A stretch of 50,825 nt of DNA from Planctomycetes bacterium UBA1146 (lineage in GTDB: Bacteria > Planctomycetota > UBA8108 > UBA1146). The translations under genes were made by a program, and so were the position numbers. The notes under the pieces are model-generated. The model was not told the origin of the DNA, ran no database searches, and was given only the letters and a program-made list of their open reading frames with translations. The stretch lies in NCBI GenBank assembly GCA_002311345.1, contig DCAA01000006.1, positions 142,808 through 193,632 on the forward strand, read 5' to 3'. This document shows, piece after piece, positions 27,155 to 36,433 of this stretch (position 1 is its first letter; every line of letters begins with the position of its first letter).

Positions 27155-28081
27155 CTACTGCTTTCGGGGAGTCAGATCCCTCTTCAGTAGCAGGGCGGCG
27201 GTTTGTCCGGGTGGGAGCCCGGCCAGTTCTTTTGCGATGATTCTCAGCAAGTTGATGCGCCGGGACCGATCGACCCGACCGATCTGTTTGGCGCGATTCA
27301 ACAGTCGCGTCCCGTATCCCAGGTATGGTCGACAGGTCTCATCCCAGCGTGTTTTCATACGCGGACCCAATTTCTCGAAGTACCGCTTCGCCGCCACCAG
27401 TTCTGCGCTTCCTCTGGCGTACTCGCCGTTTTCGTAGTGTTTGCTGGCACGCTCGAGGTGAATCTCGAAGAACTCGAGATTGAGGCGCGTGGCACGAGAT
27501 GGAGCTCTTTTTTCGATGAGGGCTTCGAGTAGCGACTCGGTGTCCTGGAAGGGGATCTCCTTGTCGAGCTGGCCGAGCAGTTCTCCATCTCCAGAGAAGA
27601 AGAGCGCTGCCGGGAGCAACTCGGGAAGTTCGACTCCTTGCAGTAACATTTCACTACCTGTGTGTTCCTCACAGCGACAGTTTCTCAGCACAGGACAGCG
27701 CCAGCGCGGCTTTGCTTCCTCGCTATCGCGGATCCGTTCCTCCTGGTGCCGTGTTCCGTCCAGTGCCGGAAGCCAAACGATGGCCGGAACCGATTCCTCT
27801 TCGAGTACTTTTAGGTAGTTTTGATCGAGGATTCGGTTGGAAGCCCATGCTTCGGAAGCGGGTTCACCGTCGCGGAGAATCCACAGCAGAATCGCAACCC
27901 GACGATCTCTGGCTTCCTGTTGCGCCTCTACCAGTCGATCTCCGGCCCAGCGGATCGGAGGAACCCCTCGGCTCTGTTCCCACAGGGGAACGAGCGGTGC
28001 AGGATCGTCGAGTTTTTCCTGTGCGATGGGCTCACCCTGGATGGGAGTCAACAGGGTGAGAGCGAGCAGCAAAGAGTACAT
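27155..28081 (-). CDS. Secreted protein of unknown function with weak thioredoxin-fold resemblance
   Basis: The 308-residue protein has a signal peptide (MYSLLLALTLLTPIQG) and GGAGG 6 nt before the ATG. Residues about 45-190 suggest a thioredoxin-like fold (RRVAILLWILRDGEPASEAW, then an ALFFSGDGELLGQL strand and turn). However, there is no CxxC where an active site would be, only a C-x5-C-x-C cluster (CPVLRNCRC) near 128-135. The C-terminal 100 residues look helical (FFEIHLERASKHYENGEYARGSA), possibly TPR-like. I assign no function. It may be redox-inactive or structural. Confidence 0.7.
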   Translation of the reverse strand: MYSLLLALTLLTPIQGEPIAQEKLDDPAPLVPLWEQSRGVPPIRWAGDRLVEAQQEARDRRVAILLWILRDGEPASEAWASNRILDQNYLKVLEEESVPAIVWLPALDGTRHQEERIRDSEEAKPRWRCPVLRNCRCEEHTGSEMLLQGVELPELLPAALFFSGDGELLGQLDKEIPFQDTESLLEALIEKRAPSRATRLNLEFFEIHLERASKHYENGEYARGSAELVAAKRYFEKLGPRMKTRWDETCRPYLGYGTRLLNRAKQIGRVDRSRRINLLRIIAKELAGLPPGQTAALLLKRDLTPRKQ

Positions 28082-28172
28082 GGTGCCTCCGAGTGCAGGA
28101 GTGTCAGTTCCGGGTTGGAAACGGACCGTCCACTACAGGGAATTTTACCATCCGGAGCAAAATGCGGCGTAT

Positions 28173-29462
28173 TCAGGGAGTGGGGGCGTCCAGGGGGGCC
28201 AGATCCTGGTTTTTGAAGGCCTTGCCGAGCGCTCGCGGCCAGCGACGACCATTGAGGATCTTGCCGATGACACCACTGCGGACGATCCAATCGTAGGAGA
28301 GATAGCCGATCAGAGTGGTCAAGCCCAACGTGATGAAGAATTTGGGAAATGCGCCCAGCGATTGATGGACGAGCAATCCCGGGATCAACACGGTGAAGGG
28401 CAGATGGATGATGTAGACCCAGTAGGAGCCATCCACGATGTAGCGAATTCGTGGAATCTCGCGATTCGTGATGAGCAGGCACAGACCGAGGAATCCCCAG
28501 ATTCCGTTCCAGATCATCAGAGCCGAGAGACACGCACCGATCCACATGCTCGTTTCCCGATCGGGGATCTCGACCCCGAGCGTATCACAGGTCGATCTGG
28601 TGAGATCTCCGGCAGGCAATCCGATCCACTGCAGGAAGAACTCCAGCCAGTAGAGATACAGGATCAGTGTCAACAGTATTGAGCCGATGCTTTTGGGCCA
28701 GCTTTTCAATCTGTCCAGATGCGTTCGCTGACTCCAGAAGGACCAGCCACACAGGTAGATGAAACCGTATGCGAAAAAGGAAGTGGGTTCGGGAATGAAG
28801 GTGACTCCCGTTGCGAGCAGGCCCGCTGTATTTTTGAGGAACAAGATCAGGGGTAAGCACAAGAGCAGCGTTCCTCCAGGAATCATCGTCAAGGAGCCGA
28901 GGATACGAGTGGGGATGCTACGCACTCCTTCGGGCAAACAGAGGCGACCTGCCCTGATCAGCAAAAATGCCCCCACGCAGTAGAGGAGCAGGTAGTAGAG
29001 GAACCACAGATGGATCGTGATCGGAAGAAACAAGTCAGCGGCCTTCATCGAGGAGACCACCCCGAACCCCGCATCCACGCTACCTCCGTAGCGAGAACCA
29101 TTGGCGAAAACAAATGCTGAGATGGTCAACGGAACCATCAGGGGAAGGAAGATGAGCATCGGTAGTCCCAGTCGGGAGAGGCGATTGGAGATAAAACTGC
29201 CATCTCCCCGACGTTCGACCAGCAGTGCCGAGAAGAAGCCGGCGATGAACATGAAGATCGGCATGCGCCAGACGTGGATGTAGAGGATCATCAGGCCGAA
29301 GAAGGAACTCCCTTGCGGATCGCGAAAGTTCCAGATCGCATCGGCGGGAGAGTCCTGATAACTGCAAGCAGAGTGTAACACCAGCCCCAGCAGCATCATC
29401 GCTGCCCGCAGCCCATCGAAGGCATGAAGGCGGGGAACAGCGCTCAACTGGGAGTCATTCAA
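28173..29462 (-). CDS. Acyltransferase-3 family membrane protein (OpgC-like)
   Basis: The 429-residue protein has about ten to twelve helices and the acyltransferase 3 signature near the N-terminus: RLHAFDGLRAAMMLLGLVLH (11-30, with the catalytic-type His30) and RMPIFMFIAGFFSALL. The IVRSGVIG end and overall layout resemble OpgC/MdoC, which succinylates periplasmic glucans. The substrate here is unknown; acyl modification of an extracellular glycan is inferred. It begins 19 nt after the M14 peptidase stop on the same strand, so the two are probably cotranscribed. Confidence 0.83.
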   Translation of the reverse strand: MNDSQLSAVPRLHAFDGLRAAMMLLGLVLHSACSYQDSPADAIWNFRDPQGSSFFGLMILYIHVWRMPIFMFIAGFFSALLVERRGDGSFISNRLSRLGLPMLIFLPLMVPLTISAFVFANGSRYGGSVDAGFGVVSSMKAADLFLPITIHLWFLYYLLLYCVGAFLLIRAGRLCLPEGVRSIPTRILGSLTMIPGGTLLLCLPLILFLKNTAGLLATGVTFIPEPTSFFAYGFIYLCGWSFWSQRTHLDRLKSWPKSIGSILLTLILYLYWLEFFLQWIGLPAGDLTRSTCDTLGVEIPDRETSMWIGACLSALMIWNGIWGFLGLCLLITNREIPRIRYIVDGSYWVYIIHLPFTVLIPGLLVHQSLGAFPKFFITLGLTTLIGYLSYDWIVRSGVIGKILNGRRWPRALGKAFKNQDLAPLDAPTP

Positions 29463-29481
29463 GAGCCAGTCCTGTTCGGTT

Positions 29482-32001
29482 TCACGGTTGCAATATCGAG
29501 CGCAGTAACAGTCCGAAGTTGCCGTGAGTCCATGACCGGTAGTGGGGACGGAAACCGAAAAGATGGATTCGGCCCTTCCCGACCTTGGTCGTGGCCCAGG
29601 CGGTGGCCCCGGCGATCACCTCCGGATTCTCTGCCCACCCTGACAGCAGGATGCTCTGTAAAGGGAAACTCAGCAGGCTCTTGATGGGGCCGACTTCGGA
29701 GTTGGCATCTGGATCTACCTCTTTCGTTCGCCAGGCCAGGGAGCGCGAGAAAAATATCGAGATCGAATTGGGGAGCCCCGCAGTCCATTGCGCTGACCGA
29801 TGCGGGATCGTTCTCAGGATCGATCCAGGGCACTGGAAACGAACCTCGTCGCTGCTCGGGCTTGCCGGCTCGAGCGGAAGATCGAACAAGTCGATGGCGA
29901 AAGTGGATGAGCGGCCGGTACAGATGAGGCGACCACCACCGCGGACGAACTCCTCGATGGCGATGACTCCCTCGGGAGCGAGACCTCCCGCCAGTTCCGG
30001 GAATACACTTCCTTTGCTCCGCCCATTTCGAATGCTTCTGGCGCTGATGTCGGGGATCACCAGTACGTCGATGATTTCCGACAGTTCACCAGCACGGATT
30101 TGCTCGTTACGGACTCGGCGGTAGGGAATCTGGTAATGGTCCAGCACCCAGCGCAGCCACCCTTCATCCATGCTGGCGCTCCATGGCGCGTAGACGCCTA
30201 TGCGACCCGGTGGCAACTCGAACCCGTAGATCTTGGATTCACGAAGATTCGCTTCATCTTTTTCTTCCACGCTTCTCAGTTCCACCGCCCAGTTCCCATC
30301 TTTGGTGCAGAAGACTCGATGCCCATCGGCACGCGCGCTCAGAAGATCTTTGATCCGTGAGGTATCTGTCGAGGAGATCGTCCTTACCGGGATGGCCTCC
30401 TTCTCTCCAGGGATCTTGAGGAGTTCCGGCTGGTCTGGCTGCGATGGGGAGTGACGGGCAACCAGCGTCGCGACATCGGTGACCGGTTCGGTGGCCACCG
30501 TGATTTTTTCGAGTACCTCTACGCGTCTCAATCCAAACAGCAGTGGTAGGGTCCATCCTGCGACATCGTAAGGAGCAGGACCATCGGGGTATCGTTGCAC
30601 CTCGAACAGATCCTTGAGGAAGGTGCCGTAAGGTTGTTCGCGGTGCAGGACCAGGGTTCCGGACGGGTACGGTCGGCCATCGGCTTCGAATGAGTTCATC
30701 GCTTCACCCACCTCCAGACCCTGGGCCAGCAGAATCTCCATGAACCTGTGCAGTGCATCTGGATCCTGCTGCCCCGGTGGGATCAGCCAGCCTCGCGGAG
30801 CTTCTTCGCGTCCCTTGCGGACCACATCGCGGGCGACCCTCAGCGAGTTGCGGAGCCAGGTGCGTGGTTCTCTTGCGATGCTGGCCAGCAGTGACTCGGC
30901 GAGCGCGATCTCGTAGCGATGGATGTCGCCGACTCGCCACCAGCCGCCGGGCCATGGAGCAGGGAATCGATTCGATGGGGCGTATCCGGTTTCGATGCCA
31001 CCGGGTGCTGAAAGACTCGAAGGAGCAATCCAGATGGGACTGGCGAGATTCGCCGAGGCGGCCTCGGAGAGCAGTCCGATGATGTTGTGCCGGACAGGGA
31101 CGTTTCGGTTACCCCCGTTCCACCACATGTCATAGGTCACTCCCGTGGAGATTCCGGTATAGCCCCACGAAGTCAAATCGAGCATCGCTCTCGCACCGAG
31201 AGCACCGATGCCGGAAATGGTCACCGGATGGAGGTTCGGATTGAGCGGATCACGGAAGGGGGGTACGAACAGTCGCTCTCGCCTCGACCCCTGCTGGTGC
31301 ACATCCCAGTAAACGGTCGGGAACCATTCGGTGTAGAGCAAACGGGTAACGATACGAGTCTCCTGGAGTGAAAGTGCGAACCAGTCCCGGTTGTTGTCGT
31401 GACCTGCGTACAATTGATAGAGTTCGGGAAGGGAAGCATTTTCGTACGGGGTGCCGACGATCTTTCGATACCAGGAGACGACTCGATCGAGACCATCCGG
31501 GTTCATCGTCGGAATGATGACAGTGACCACTTCACGGCGAGCCAAGGACCAAGGTTCTGCCTGGGAGGTGGCCAGGTTCCACGCCAGGGTCATCGACATC
31601 TCTGCTGCCGCGATTTCCGTCGAGTGCATGTTGCAGGAGACGAACAGGATCGGAACCGCTTCTTCCAGCAGCGCTTCGGCGGCAGCATCCGACAGGTTCC
31701 GCGGATCTGCGATGGCCCGACTCAGCGCCTGGATGCGCGCGAGTCTGTTCAGGTTCTCGGCAGAAGAAATGACGCAGATCCGGAACGGACGCCCCAGTGT
31801 CGAGGTTCCGACCTGCAAGGTGGTCGCGGTATCCAGTTCTTCTGAGATCCTATCGAACCAACCTCCGATGGTAGACCAGTCCGCAAGTTCGAAGTCGGTT
31901 CCCGGAGGTCTCTCGAGCCACTCCTCCGGCGAAGGAGCCTGGGCCTCCAGTAGTGGACAGAAGGCCATCGAGAATGCGCAGATCAGCAAGGTGAGTTTCA
32001 T
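29482..32001 (-). CDS. Secreted M14-family zinc carboxypeptidase with C-terminal glutaminase-like domain
   Basis: The 839-residue protein starts at ATG 32001 with AGAGGAG upstream and has a signal peptide cleaved near residue 20-22 (LEAQA). The M14 catalytic domain shows zinc ligands His126 and Glu129 (NMHSTE) and His235 (DVHQQG), Arg205 in NNRDWF, and the general base Glu313 in GLLSEAAS. A second domain at about 590-745 (RIGVYAPWSASMDEGWLRWV to FVRGGGRLICTG) resembles class I glutamine amidotransferase folds without an evident catalytic Cys. Large M14 proteins of this layout are common secreted peptidases in environmental bacteria. It probably degrades extracellular peptides. It is divergent from aroA. 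Confidence 0.88.
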   Translation of the reverse strand: MKLTLLICAFSMAFCPLLEAQAPSPEEWLERPPGTDFELADWSTIGGWFDRISEELDTATTLQVGTSTLGRPFRICVISSAENLNRLARIQALSRAIADPRNLSDAAAEALLEEAVPILFVSCNMHSTEIAAAEMSMTLAWNLATSQAEPWSLARREVVTVIIPTMNPDGLDRVVSWYRKIVGTPYENASLPELYQLYAGHDNNRDWFALSLQETRIVTRLLYTEWFPTVYWDVHQQGSRRERLFVPPFRDPLNPNLHPVTISGIGALGARAMLDLTSWGYTGISTGVTYDMWWNGGNRNVPVRHNIIGLLSEAASANLASPIWIAPSSLSAPGGIETGYAPSNRFPAPWPGGWWRVGDIHRYEIALAESLLASIAREPRTWLRNSLRVARDVVRKGREEAPRGWLIPPGQQDPDALHRFMEILLAQGLEVGEAMNSFEADGRPYPSGTLVLHREQPYGTFLKDLFEVQRYPDGPAPYDVAGWTLPLLFGLRRVEVLEKITVATEPVTDVATLVARHSPSQPDQPELLKIPGEKEAIPVRTISSTDTSRIKDLLSARADGHRVFCTKDGNWAVELRSVEEKDEANLRESKIYGFELPPGRIGVYAPWSASMDEGWLRWVLDHYQIPYRRVRNEQIRAGELSEIIDVLVIPDISARSIRNGRSKGSVFPELAGGLAPEGVIAIEEFVRGGGRLICTGRSSTFAIDLFDLPLEPASPSSDEVRFQCPGSILRTIPHRSAQWTAGLPNSISIFFSRSLAWRTKEVDPDANSEVGPIKSLLSFPLQSILLSGWAENPEVIAGATAWATTKVGKGRIHLFGFRPHYRSWTHGNFGLLLRSILQP

Positions 32002-32118
32002 ATTTTGGCTCCTCTTTGCCCCTCGAGGGGGGAATGGACCCAGGATGGGGACCCTGGCGACGAGGCGCAACCGTTCGGTCTCGATGCCGCCCGGGAAGAA
32101 GGAGTGTATGATCCAGCA

Positions 32119-33423
32119 ATGAACAGTGATCAGATCTCTGACAACGACTACTGGATTGCCCCCGTGCAGACCGCGGTACATGGAACCGTGCGTACCGAGG
32201 GCTCGAAATCGGTGGCCCAGCGGGTGCTGTTCAACGCAGTACTGGCCACTGGTGACAGTGAGGTGATGGGAGTCCCCGGCAACGAGGATCTGGACAGTTT
32301 CATCACTGCTCTTCGTGATCTGGGCTGTGAGATCGTCGGATCAGCTCCCGGATCTCTCCATATCCGCGGTACCGGAGCACGTCTTCCCTCAGGCGACCGG
32401 AATCTCGATCTGGGCCAAAACGGCACCGGGATGCGCTTCATCCTGGCTCTGGCAGCCCTCCGAGATGGCGAGACCTCGATCAAAGGACCGTCCCATCGCC
32501 CCATCCTGCCGCTGATCGATGCTCTTTGCGATCTTGGTTGTCAGGTGCAATGCCTCGAAGATCGAGGCGGATCATCGGTGAGAATCCGGGGTGGGACGGT
32601 GACAGGGAACAAGGTCGCTGTGAAGGCGGCAGTCTCCAGCCAGTTCACCAGTGCACTGATGCTGCTGGCCCCGCATCTGCCTCAGGGTCTTCACATCCGG
32701 CTCGTCGGTCCCATCTCATCACGACCCTACATCGATCTGACTGCTGCGGTGTTGCGGGCATTCGGAGTCACAGTCCGATTCATCGGCCGAGAGATCATCG
32801 TCGAGGGTGGCAGTGAGCTCCGTTCGGGCCGAATCCGGGTGGAGCCCGATGCTTCGGCGGCAGCATTCCCGCTGTGCGCGGCAGCCATCACTTCGGGGGA
32901 TGTCACCGTCGAGGGGGTGGGAAGCAAGTCCCTTCAGGGTGATCGAGTCATCGGCGAGATCCTTGCCGAAATGGGTTGCCCCGTCGAGGTCGGTGAGGAG
33001 AGCATCCGGGTCAACGGCCCACCAGTTCAAGCCATCTCCCGTGCCATGGATAGCAACCCGGATCTGGTTCCAGCCATCTCCGTGGTTTCTGCCTTCGCCC
33101 GGGGGGAATCGGTTTTTTCCGGCGTCTCCCATCTGAGATTCAAGGAGTGCGATCGTCTCGAAGTGTTGTGTCGAGGGCTGAACTCGGTCGGAATCCGTGC
33201 TGAGGTGGGCGCTGATCTGCTGCGGGTTGTTGGCAGTGACGGCACCGATTTGATCGGTGGAGATCTGGATCCACAAGGAGACCACAGGATGGCGATGGCG
33301 TTTTCACTGCTGGCGCTGAGGATCCCCGGAACCCGGGTTCTGAAACCAGGGTGCGTGGCGAAATCCGACCCGCTCTTTTTCGATCGTCTGGAAGGCCTGA
33401 TTCAGGAACGAGAGATCTCGTGA
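32119..33423 (+). CDS. aroA: 3-phosphoshikimate 1-carboxyvinyltransferase (EPSP synthase)
   Basis: The 434-residue enzyme acts in the shikimate pathway, joining PEP and shikimate-3-phosphate. Landmarks are EGSKSVAQRVLFNA (27-40), the PEP-loop equivalent LDLGQNGTGMRF (96-107), SSQFTSALMLLAP, the late RFKECDRLEVL (Lys342, Arg346) and DHRMAMAFSLLAL. The canonical LGNAGT and KESDR are altered to LGQNGT and KECDR. ATG 32119 is the likely start, although its AAGGAG is 14 nt away and GTG 32104 is an alternative. The gene overlaps mnmG by 4 nt (GTGA). Confidence 0.93.
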   Translation: MNSDQISDNDYWIAPVQTAVHGTVRTEGSKSVAQRVLFNAVLATGDSEVMGVPGNEDLDSFITALRDLGCEIVGSAPGSLHIRGTGARLPSGDRNLDLGQNGTGMRFILALAALRDGETSIKGPSHRPILPLIDALCDLGCQVQCLEDRGGSSVRIRGGTVTGNKVAVKAAVSSQFTSALMLLAPHLPQGLHIRLVGPISSRPYIDLTAAVLRAFGVTVRFIGREIIVEGGSELRSGRIRVEPDASAAAFPLCAAAITSGDVTVEGVGSKSLQGDRVIGEILAEMGCPVEVGEESIRVNGPPVQAISRAMDSNPDLVPAISVVSAFARGESVFSGVSHLRFKECDRLEVLCRGLNSVGIRAEVGADLLRVVGSDGTDLIGGDLDPQGDHRMAMAFSLLALRIPGTRVLKPGCVAKSDPLFFDRLEGLIQEREIS

Positions 33424-35258
33424 AGAATTCCAACGTGGTCGACATCATCGTGGTAGGAGGAGGGCACGCCGGTTGCGAAGCCGCGCTGGCAGCAGCTCGT
33501 ATGGGGCGCGAGACGATCCTCGTCACCTTGAAAGAGAACACCATCGCAGCACTTTCTTGCAATCCTGCCATCGGCGGGGTGGGCAAGGGACAGTTGACGC
33601 GAGAGATCGATGCGCTCGGTGGGGTCCAGGGGCTCGTGACCGATCTGGCCGGGATCCACTACAGGATGCTGAATACTTCCAAGGGAGAAGCCGTTCAATC
33701 ACTCAGGGCTCAGGTGGACAAAGATGAATATTCGAAAGAGATGCGGGCACTCATCGCAAAACAGCCTCGCCTTCGCGTCTGGGAGGGGTCAGTCGAGGAT
33801 ATTCATCTCGATGGGGAACGAGCAGGCGGAGTGAAGCTAGGCGATGGATCGGTGCTTCGGTCGAGAAGAGTGATTCTTACCAACGGCACCTTTTTGCGCG
33901 CGGTGATGCATGTCGGTGAGAACATCTCCGAGGGTGGTCGAGTTGGAGAGGGGTCTGTTCAGCATTTGAGCGGAGTTCTCGGTGCGATGGGCCTGGAGAC
34001 GGGAAGGCTGAAGACGGGAACTCCTCCTCGTCTGGATCGAAGTTCCATCGACTGGGATCGACTGACGATCCAGCAGCCGGATCCGGAGCCTGAAGGGTTC
34101 AGTCACTGGCGCGATCTTCCCCGTCGAGAGTGGATGAACTGTCATGTCACTCGTACCAACGAATCGGTCCATGATGTGATTCGATCCCATCTCCACCGCA
34201 GTCCCATGTACTCGGGACAGATCGAGGGGGTGGGACCGCGCTACTGTCCTTCCATCGAGGACAAGGTGGTTCGTTTTCCCGACCGCACTGGACACACGAT
34301 TTATCTCGAGAGAGAAGGGTTGCAGTCCCGTTCCGTCTACGTCAACGGCGTCTCTACCAGCCTTCCAGCCGATGCGCAGGAACAACTGGTGGCTCGGATT
34401 CCCGGGCTGGAGAAGGCCAAATTCTTGCGACACGGATACGCGGTGGAATACGATTTCTTTCCGCCTTATCAGATTCGCCGCACCTTCGAATGTCGGGCCG
34501 TGCCGGGGCTTTACCTGGCGGGGCAGATCTGCGGGACCAGTGGTTACGAGGAAGCAGCAGCCCAGGGATTTCTTGCCGGGGTCAACGCAGTGCTCTCGCT
34601 GGCCGATGAGGCGCCCTTCATCCTCGGAAGGGATGAGGCTTACATGGGGGTTCTCGCAGATGATCTGGTGCGTTGCGATCCCCGGGAGCCATATCGGATG
34701 TTCACCTCACGTGCGGAGTATCGGCTGATGTTGCGCCATGACAACGCGGATCTGCGACTTGCGTGTCGGGGTGAAGAACTGGGTCTGATCGATGCCCGAC
34801 AGGCCGATCGTGTCCGTGCCGACCAGCAGAAGATCAGCGATACCATCAGTCGACTCCACGGAACCCGCATCGGGACTCGTACTCTTCATCAGAGGCTCCG
34901 GAGTCCCGGTACCAACTGGAAGACACTGGAGGAGGAGATCCCCGAGGTGACCACCTGGCAGCTGGAGGAACGGCTCCAGGAGAGGATCCGTATCGAGGTG
35001 CGATACGAGTCCTACATCGAACGTCAGATGATCGAGGTGGAGAGGTTACGAAAACAGGAACGATGGCAGTTGCCGGATGACCTCCAGTATTCAGAAATCC
35101 CGGGACTGCGATCAGAGGCGCGTGAGAAGTTGAACAGTTTGCGTCCCGATACCATCGCATCCGCACAGCGCATCGCAGGTGTGAGTCCAGCGGACATCTC
35201 CTGTCTGATGGTGGCACTACGTGCGCGAACGCAGCACGAGGGCAGGGAATCCAGATGA
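33420..35258 (+). CDS. mnmG: tRNA uridine-5-carboxymethylaminomethyl modification enzyme MnmG (GidA)
   Basis: The 612-residue FAD protein works with MnmE to modify U34 of tRNAs. The N-terminal dinucleotide-binding motif is VVGGGHAGCEAALAAARMG (about 11-29), followed by SCNPAIGGVGKGQLTREIDALGG-type sequence and the LKTGTPPR, GPRYCPSIEDK and GYEEAAAQGFLAG blocks of the family. The C-terminal helical domain ends with EIPGLRSEAREKLNSLRPDT. Length is normal. GTG 33420 overlaps the aroA stop, and its TGA overlaps the next ATG. No mnmE is in the window. Confidence 0.96.
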   Translation: MKNSNVVDIIVVGGGHAGCEAALAAARMGRETILVTLKENTIAALSCNPAIGGVGKGQLTREIDALGGVQGLVTDLAGIHYRMLNTSKGEAVQSLRAQVDKDEYSKEMRALIAKQPRLRVWEGSVEDIHLDGERAGGVKLGDGSVLRSRRVILTNGTFLRAVMHVGENISEGGRVGEGSVQHLSGVLGAMGLETGRLKTGTPPRLDRSSIDWDRLTIQQPDPEPEGFSHWRDLPRREWMNCHVTRTNESVHDVIRSHLHRSPMYSGQIEGVGPRYCPSIEDKVVRFPDRTGHTIYLEREGLQSRSVYVNGVSTSLPADAQEQLVARIPGLEKAKFLRHGYAVEYDFFPPYQIRRTFECRAVPGLYLAGQICGTSGYEEAAAQGFLAGVNAVLSLADEAPFILGRDEAYMGVLADDLVRCDPREPYRMFTSRAEYRLMLRHDNADLRLACRGEELGLIDARQADRVRADQQKISDTISRLHGTRIGTRTLHQRLRSPGTNWKTLEEEIPEVTTWQLEERLQERIRIEVRYESYIERQMIEVERLRKQERWQLPDDLQYSEIPGLRSEAREKLNSLRPDTIASAQRIAGVSPADISCLMVALRARTQHEGRESR

Positions 35259-35749
35259 TCCGTGATCGGACCTCCGCCGCGAAAATTCGCTGGATGTTGA
35301 ATCTCTGGCCCCCGTTTTTTTTCCAGGGGATCCGGGTGCAACATATCGATCCCGCCTTCCAGGTCGCCGATGTCGATGTGAAGAGGTCGATTCTCACGCG
35401 GAACATCATGGGCACCACCTTCGGAGGAGCCATGATGGCTGCCGCGGATCCATTCTTCCCGATCCTCTACTGGCGAACTCTGGCGAACGAGGGCCACTCT
35501 CTCGATGTCTGGCTTCGATCACAGAAAGCTGAATTTCTGGTTCCGGCCGATCAGACGGTGAGGATGCATTTCTCGGTGAACTCCCAGCAACTCGATAGGG
35601 CAAGAGAGGGGATCCTCGGGGCCGGTAGAGTGGATCTGGTCGATGAGGTCGAGGCAGTTCTTCCCGGAGGAAAGGTGGCTGCCAGATTTCGGATCACCAG
35701 TTCTTTCCGCTCGCGGAGTTCCGGTTCCTCTCCAATTGAAGGTCGGTAG
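35255..35749 (+). CDS. DUF4442 hotdog-fold protein, putative thioesterase
   Basis: The 164-residue protein has the DUF4442 hotdog pattern: WMLNLWPPFFFQGIRVQHID at about 13-32, NIMGTTFGGAMMAAADPFFP at about 50-69, and the FLVPADQTVRMHFSV strand. Members are thioesterase-like and act on acyl-CoA or acyl-carrier substrates, usually unproven. ATG 35255 overlaps the mnmG stop (ATGA). The C-terminal 15 residues are Ser/Arg-rich and dispensable-looking. Confidence 0.82.
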   Translation: MIRDRTSAAKIRWMLNLWPPFFFQGIRVQHIDPAFQVADVDVKRSILTRNIMGTTFGGAMMAAADPFFPILYWRTLANEGHSLDVWLRSQKAEFLVPADQTVRMHFSVNSQQLDRAREGILGAGRVDLVDEVEAVLPGGKVAARFRITSSFRSRSSGSSPIEGR

Positions 35750-35809
35750 GCGATAGACTGGTTCAACTTACATTCGATCGCCCCGAAATCTCCGGGGTGA
35801 TGACCGGAA

Positions 35810-36433
35810 ATGGCAATTTGTATGAACCAGTCAGACCTCGCGCCAGGAATTCCCGACTCGGATTCCGAACTTCTCGGTCATCGAGGCCGTGGCACCCGGC
35901 TGGATCCTCGTTTCGAACTGGTGGAGGAGTCCCTTTCATATCAGGGAGCCTGCTACCGAATGTTCACCCGTCGCGAGAGACTGCCCGATGGTCGAGTCGT
36001 CGACCGTGACGTTATCCGTCATCCTGGAGCTTCGGCGATCTTGCCGCTGCTGCCGAATGACCGAATCATCCTCATCGAACAGTACCGACCAGCAGTGGGA
36101 CATAATTTGCTCGAGATCCCTGCCGGTCTGCTCGAACAGGGGGAAGAACCGATCGACTGTGCCCGGCGGGAAATGAGGGAGGAGACCGGTTTCGAGGCCG
36201 GGAAACTGACTCCATTGCTGGAGATCCTTCCGGCCACCGGGTTCAGTGATGAGCGGATGTATATCTTTCTGGCACAAGACCTCCAGTTCGTCGGCCAGGA
36301 TCCTGACGAGGATGAGTGGGTGAAGGTCCACTCGGTTTCTTCTCGCACAGCAAGGAAACTGCTCGAGGAGGGGGAAATCGTCGATGGCAAGACGGTAGCC
36401 GCCTTGCTCCACTGGTTCGGACATTCCCGATGA
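35810..36433 (+). CDS. NUDIX hydrolase, ADP-ribose pyrophosphatase type
   Basis: The 207-residue protein has a complete Nudix box from Gly106 to Phe128: Gly106, Glu112, then Arg120-Glu121, Glu124-Glu125 and Gly127. An array of ADP-ribose-pyrophosphatase features is present (RIILIEQYRPAVGHNLLEIP before the box, PATGFSDERMYIFLA after it). The substrate is probably ADP-ribose or a related nucleoside diphosphate sugar. ATG 35810 or ATG 35825 may start it; neither has a strong ribosome site. The end overlaps der as ATGA. Confidence 0.9.
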   Translation: MAICMNQSDLAPGIPDSDSELLGHRGRGTRLDPRFELVEESLSYQGACYRMFTRRERLPDGRVVDRDVIRHPGASAILPLLPNDRIILIEQYRPAVGHNLLEIPAGLLEQGEEPIDCARREMREETGFEAGKLTPLLEILPATGFSDERMYIFLAQDLQFVGQDPDEDEWVKVHSVSSRTARKLLEEGEIVDGKTVAALLHWFGHSR

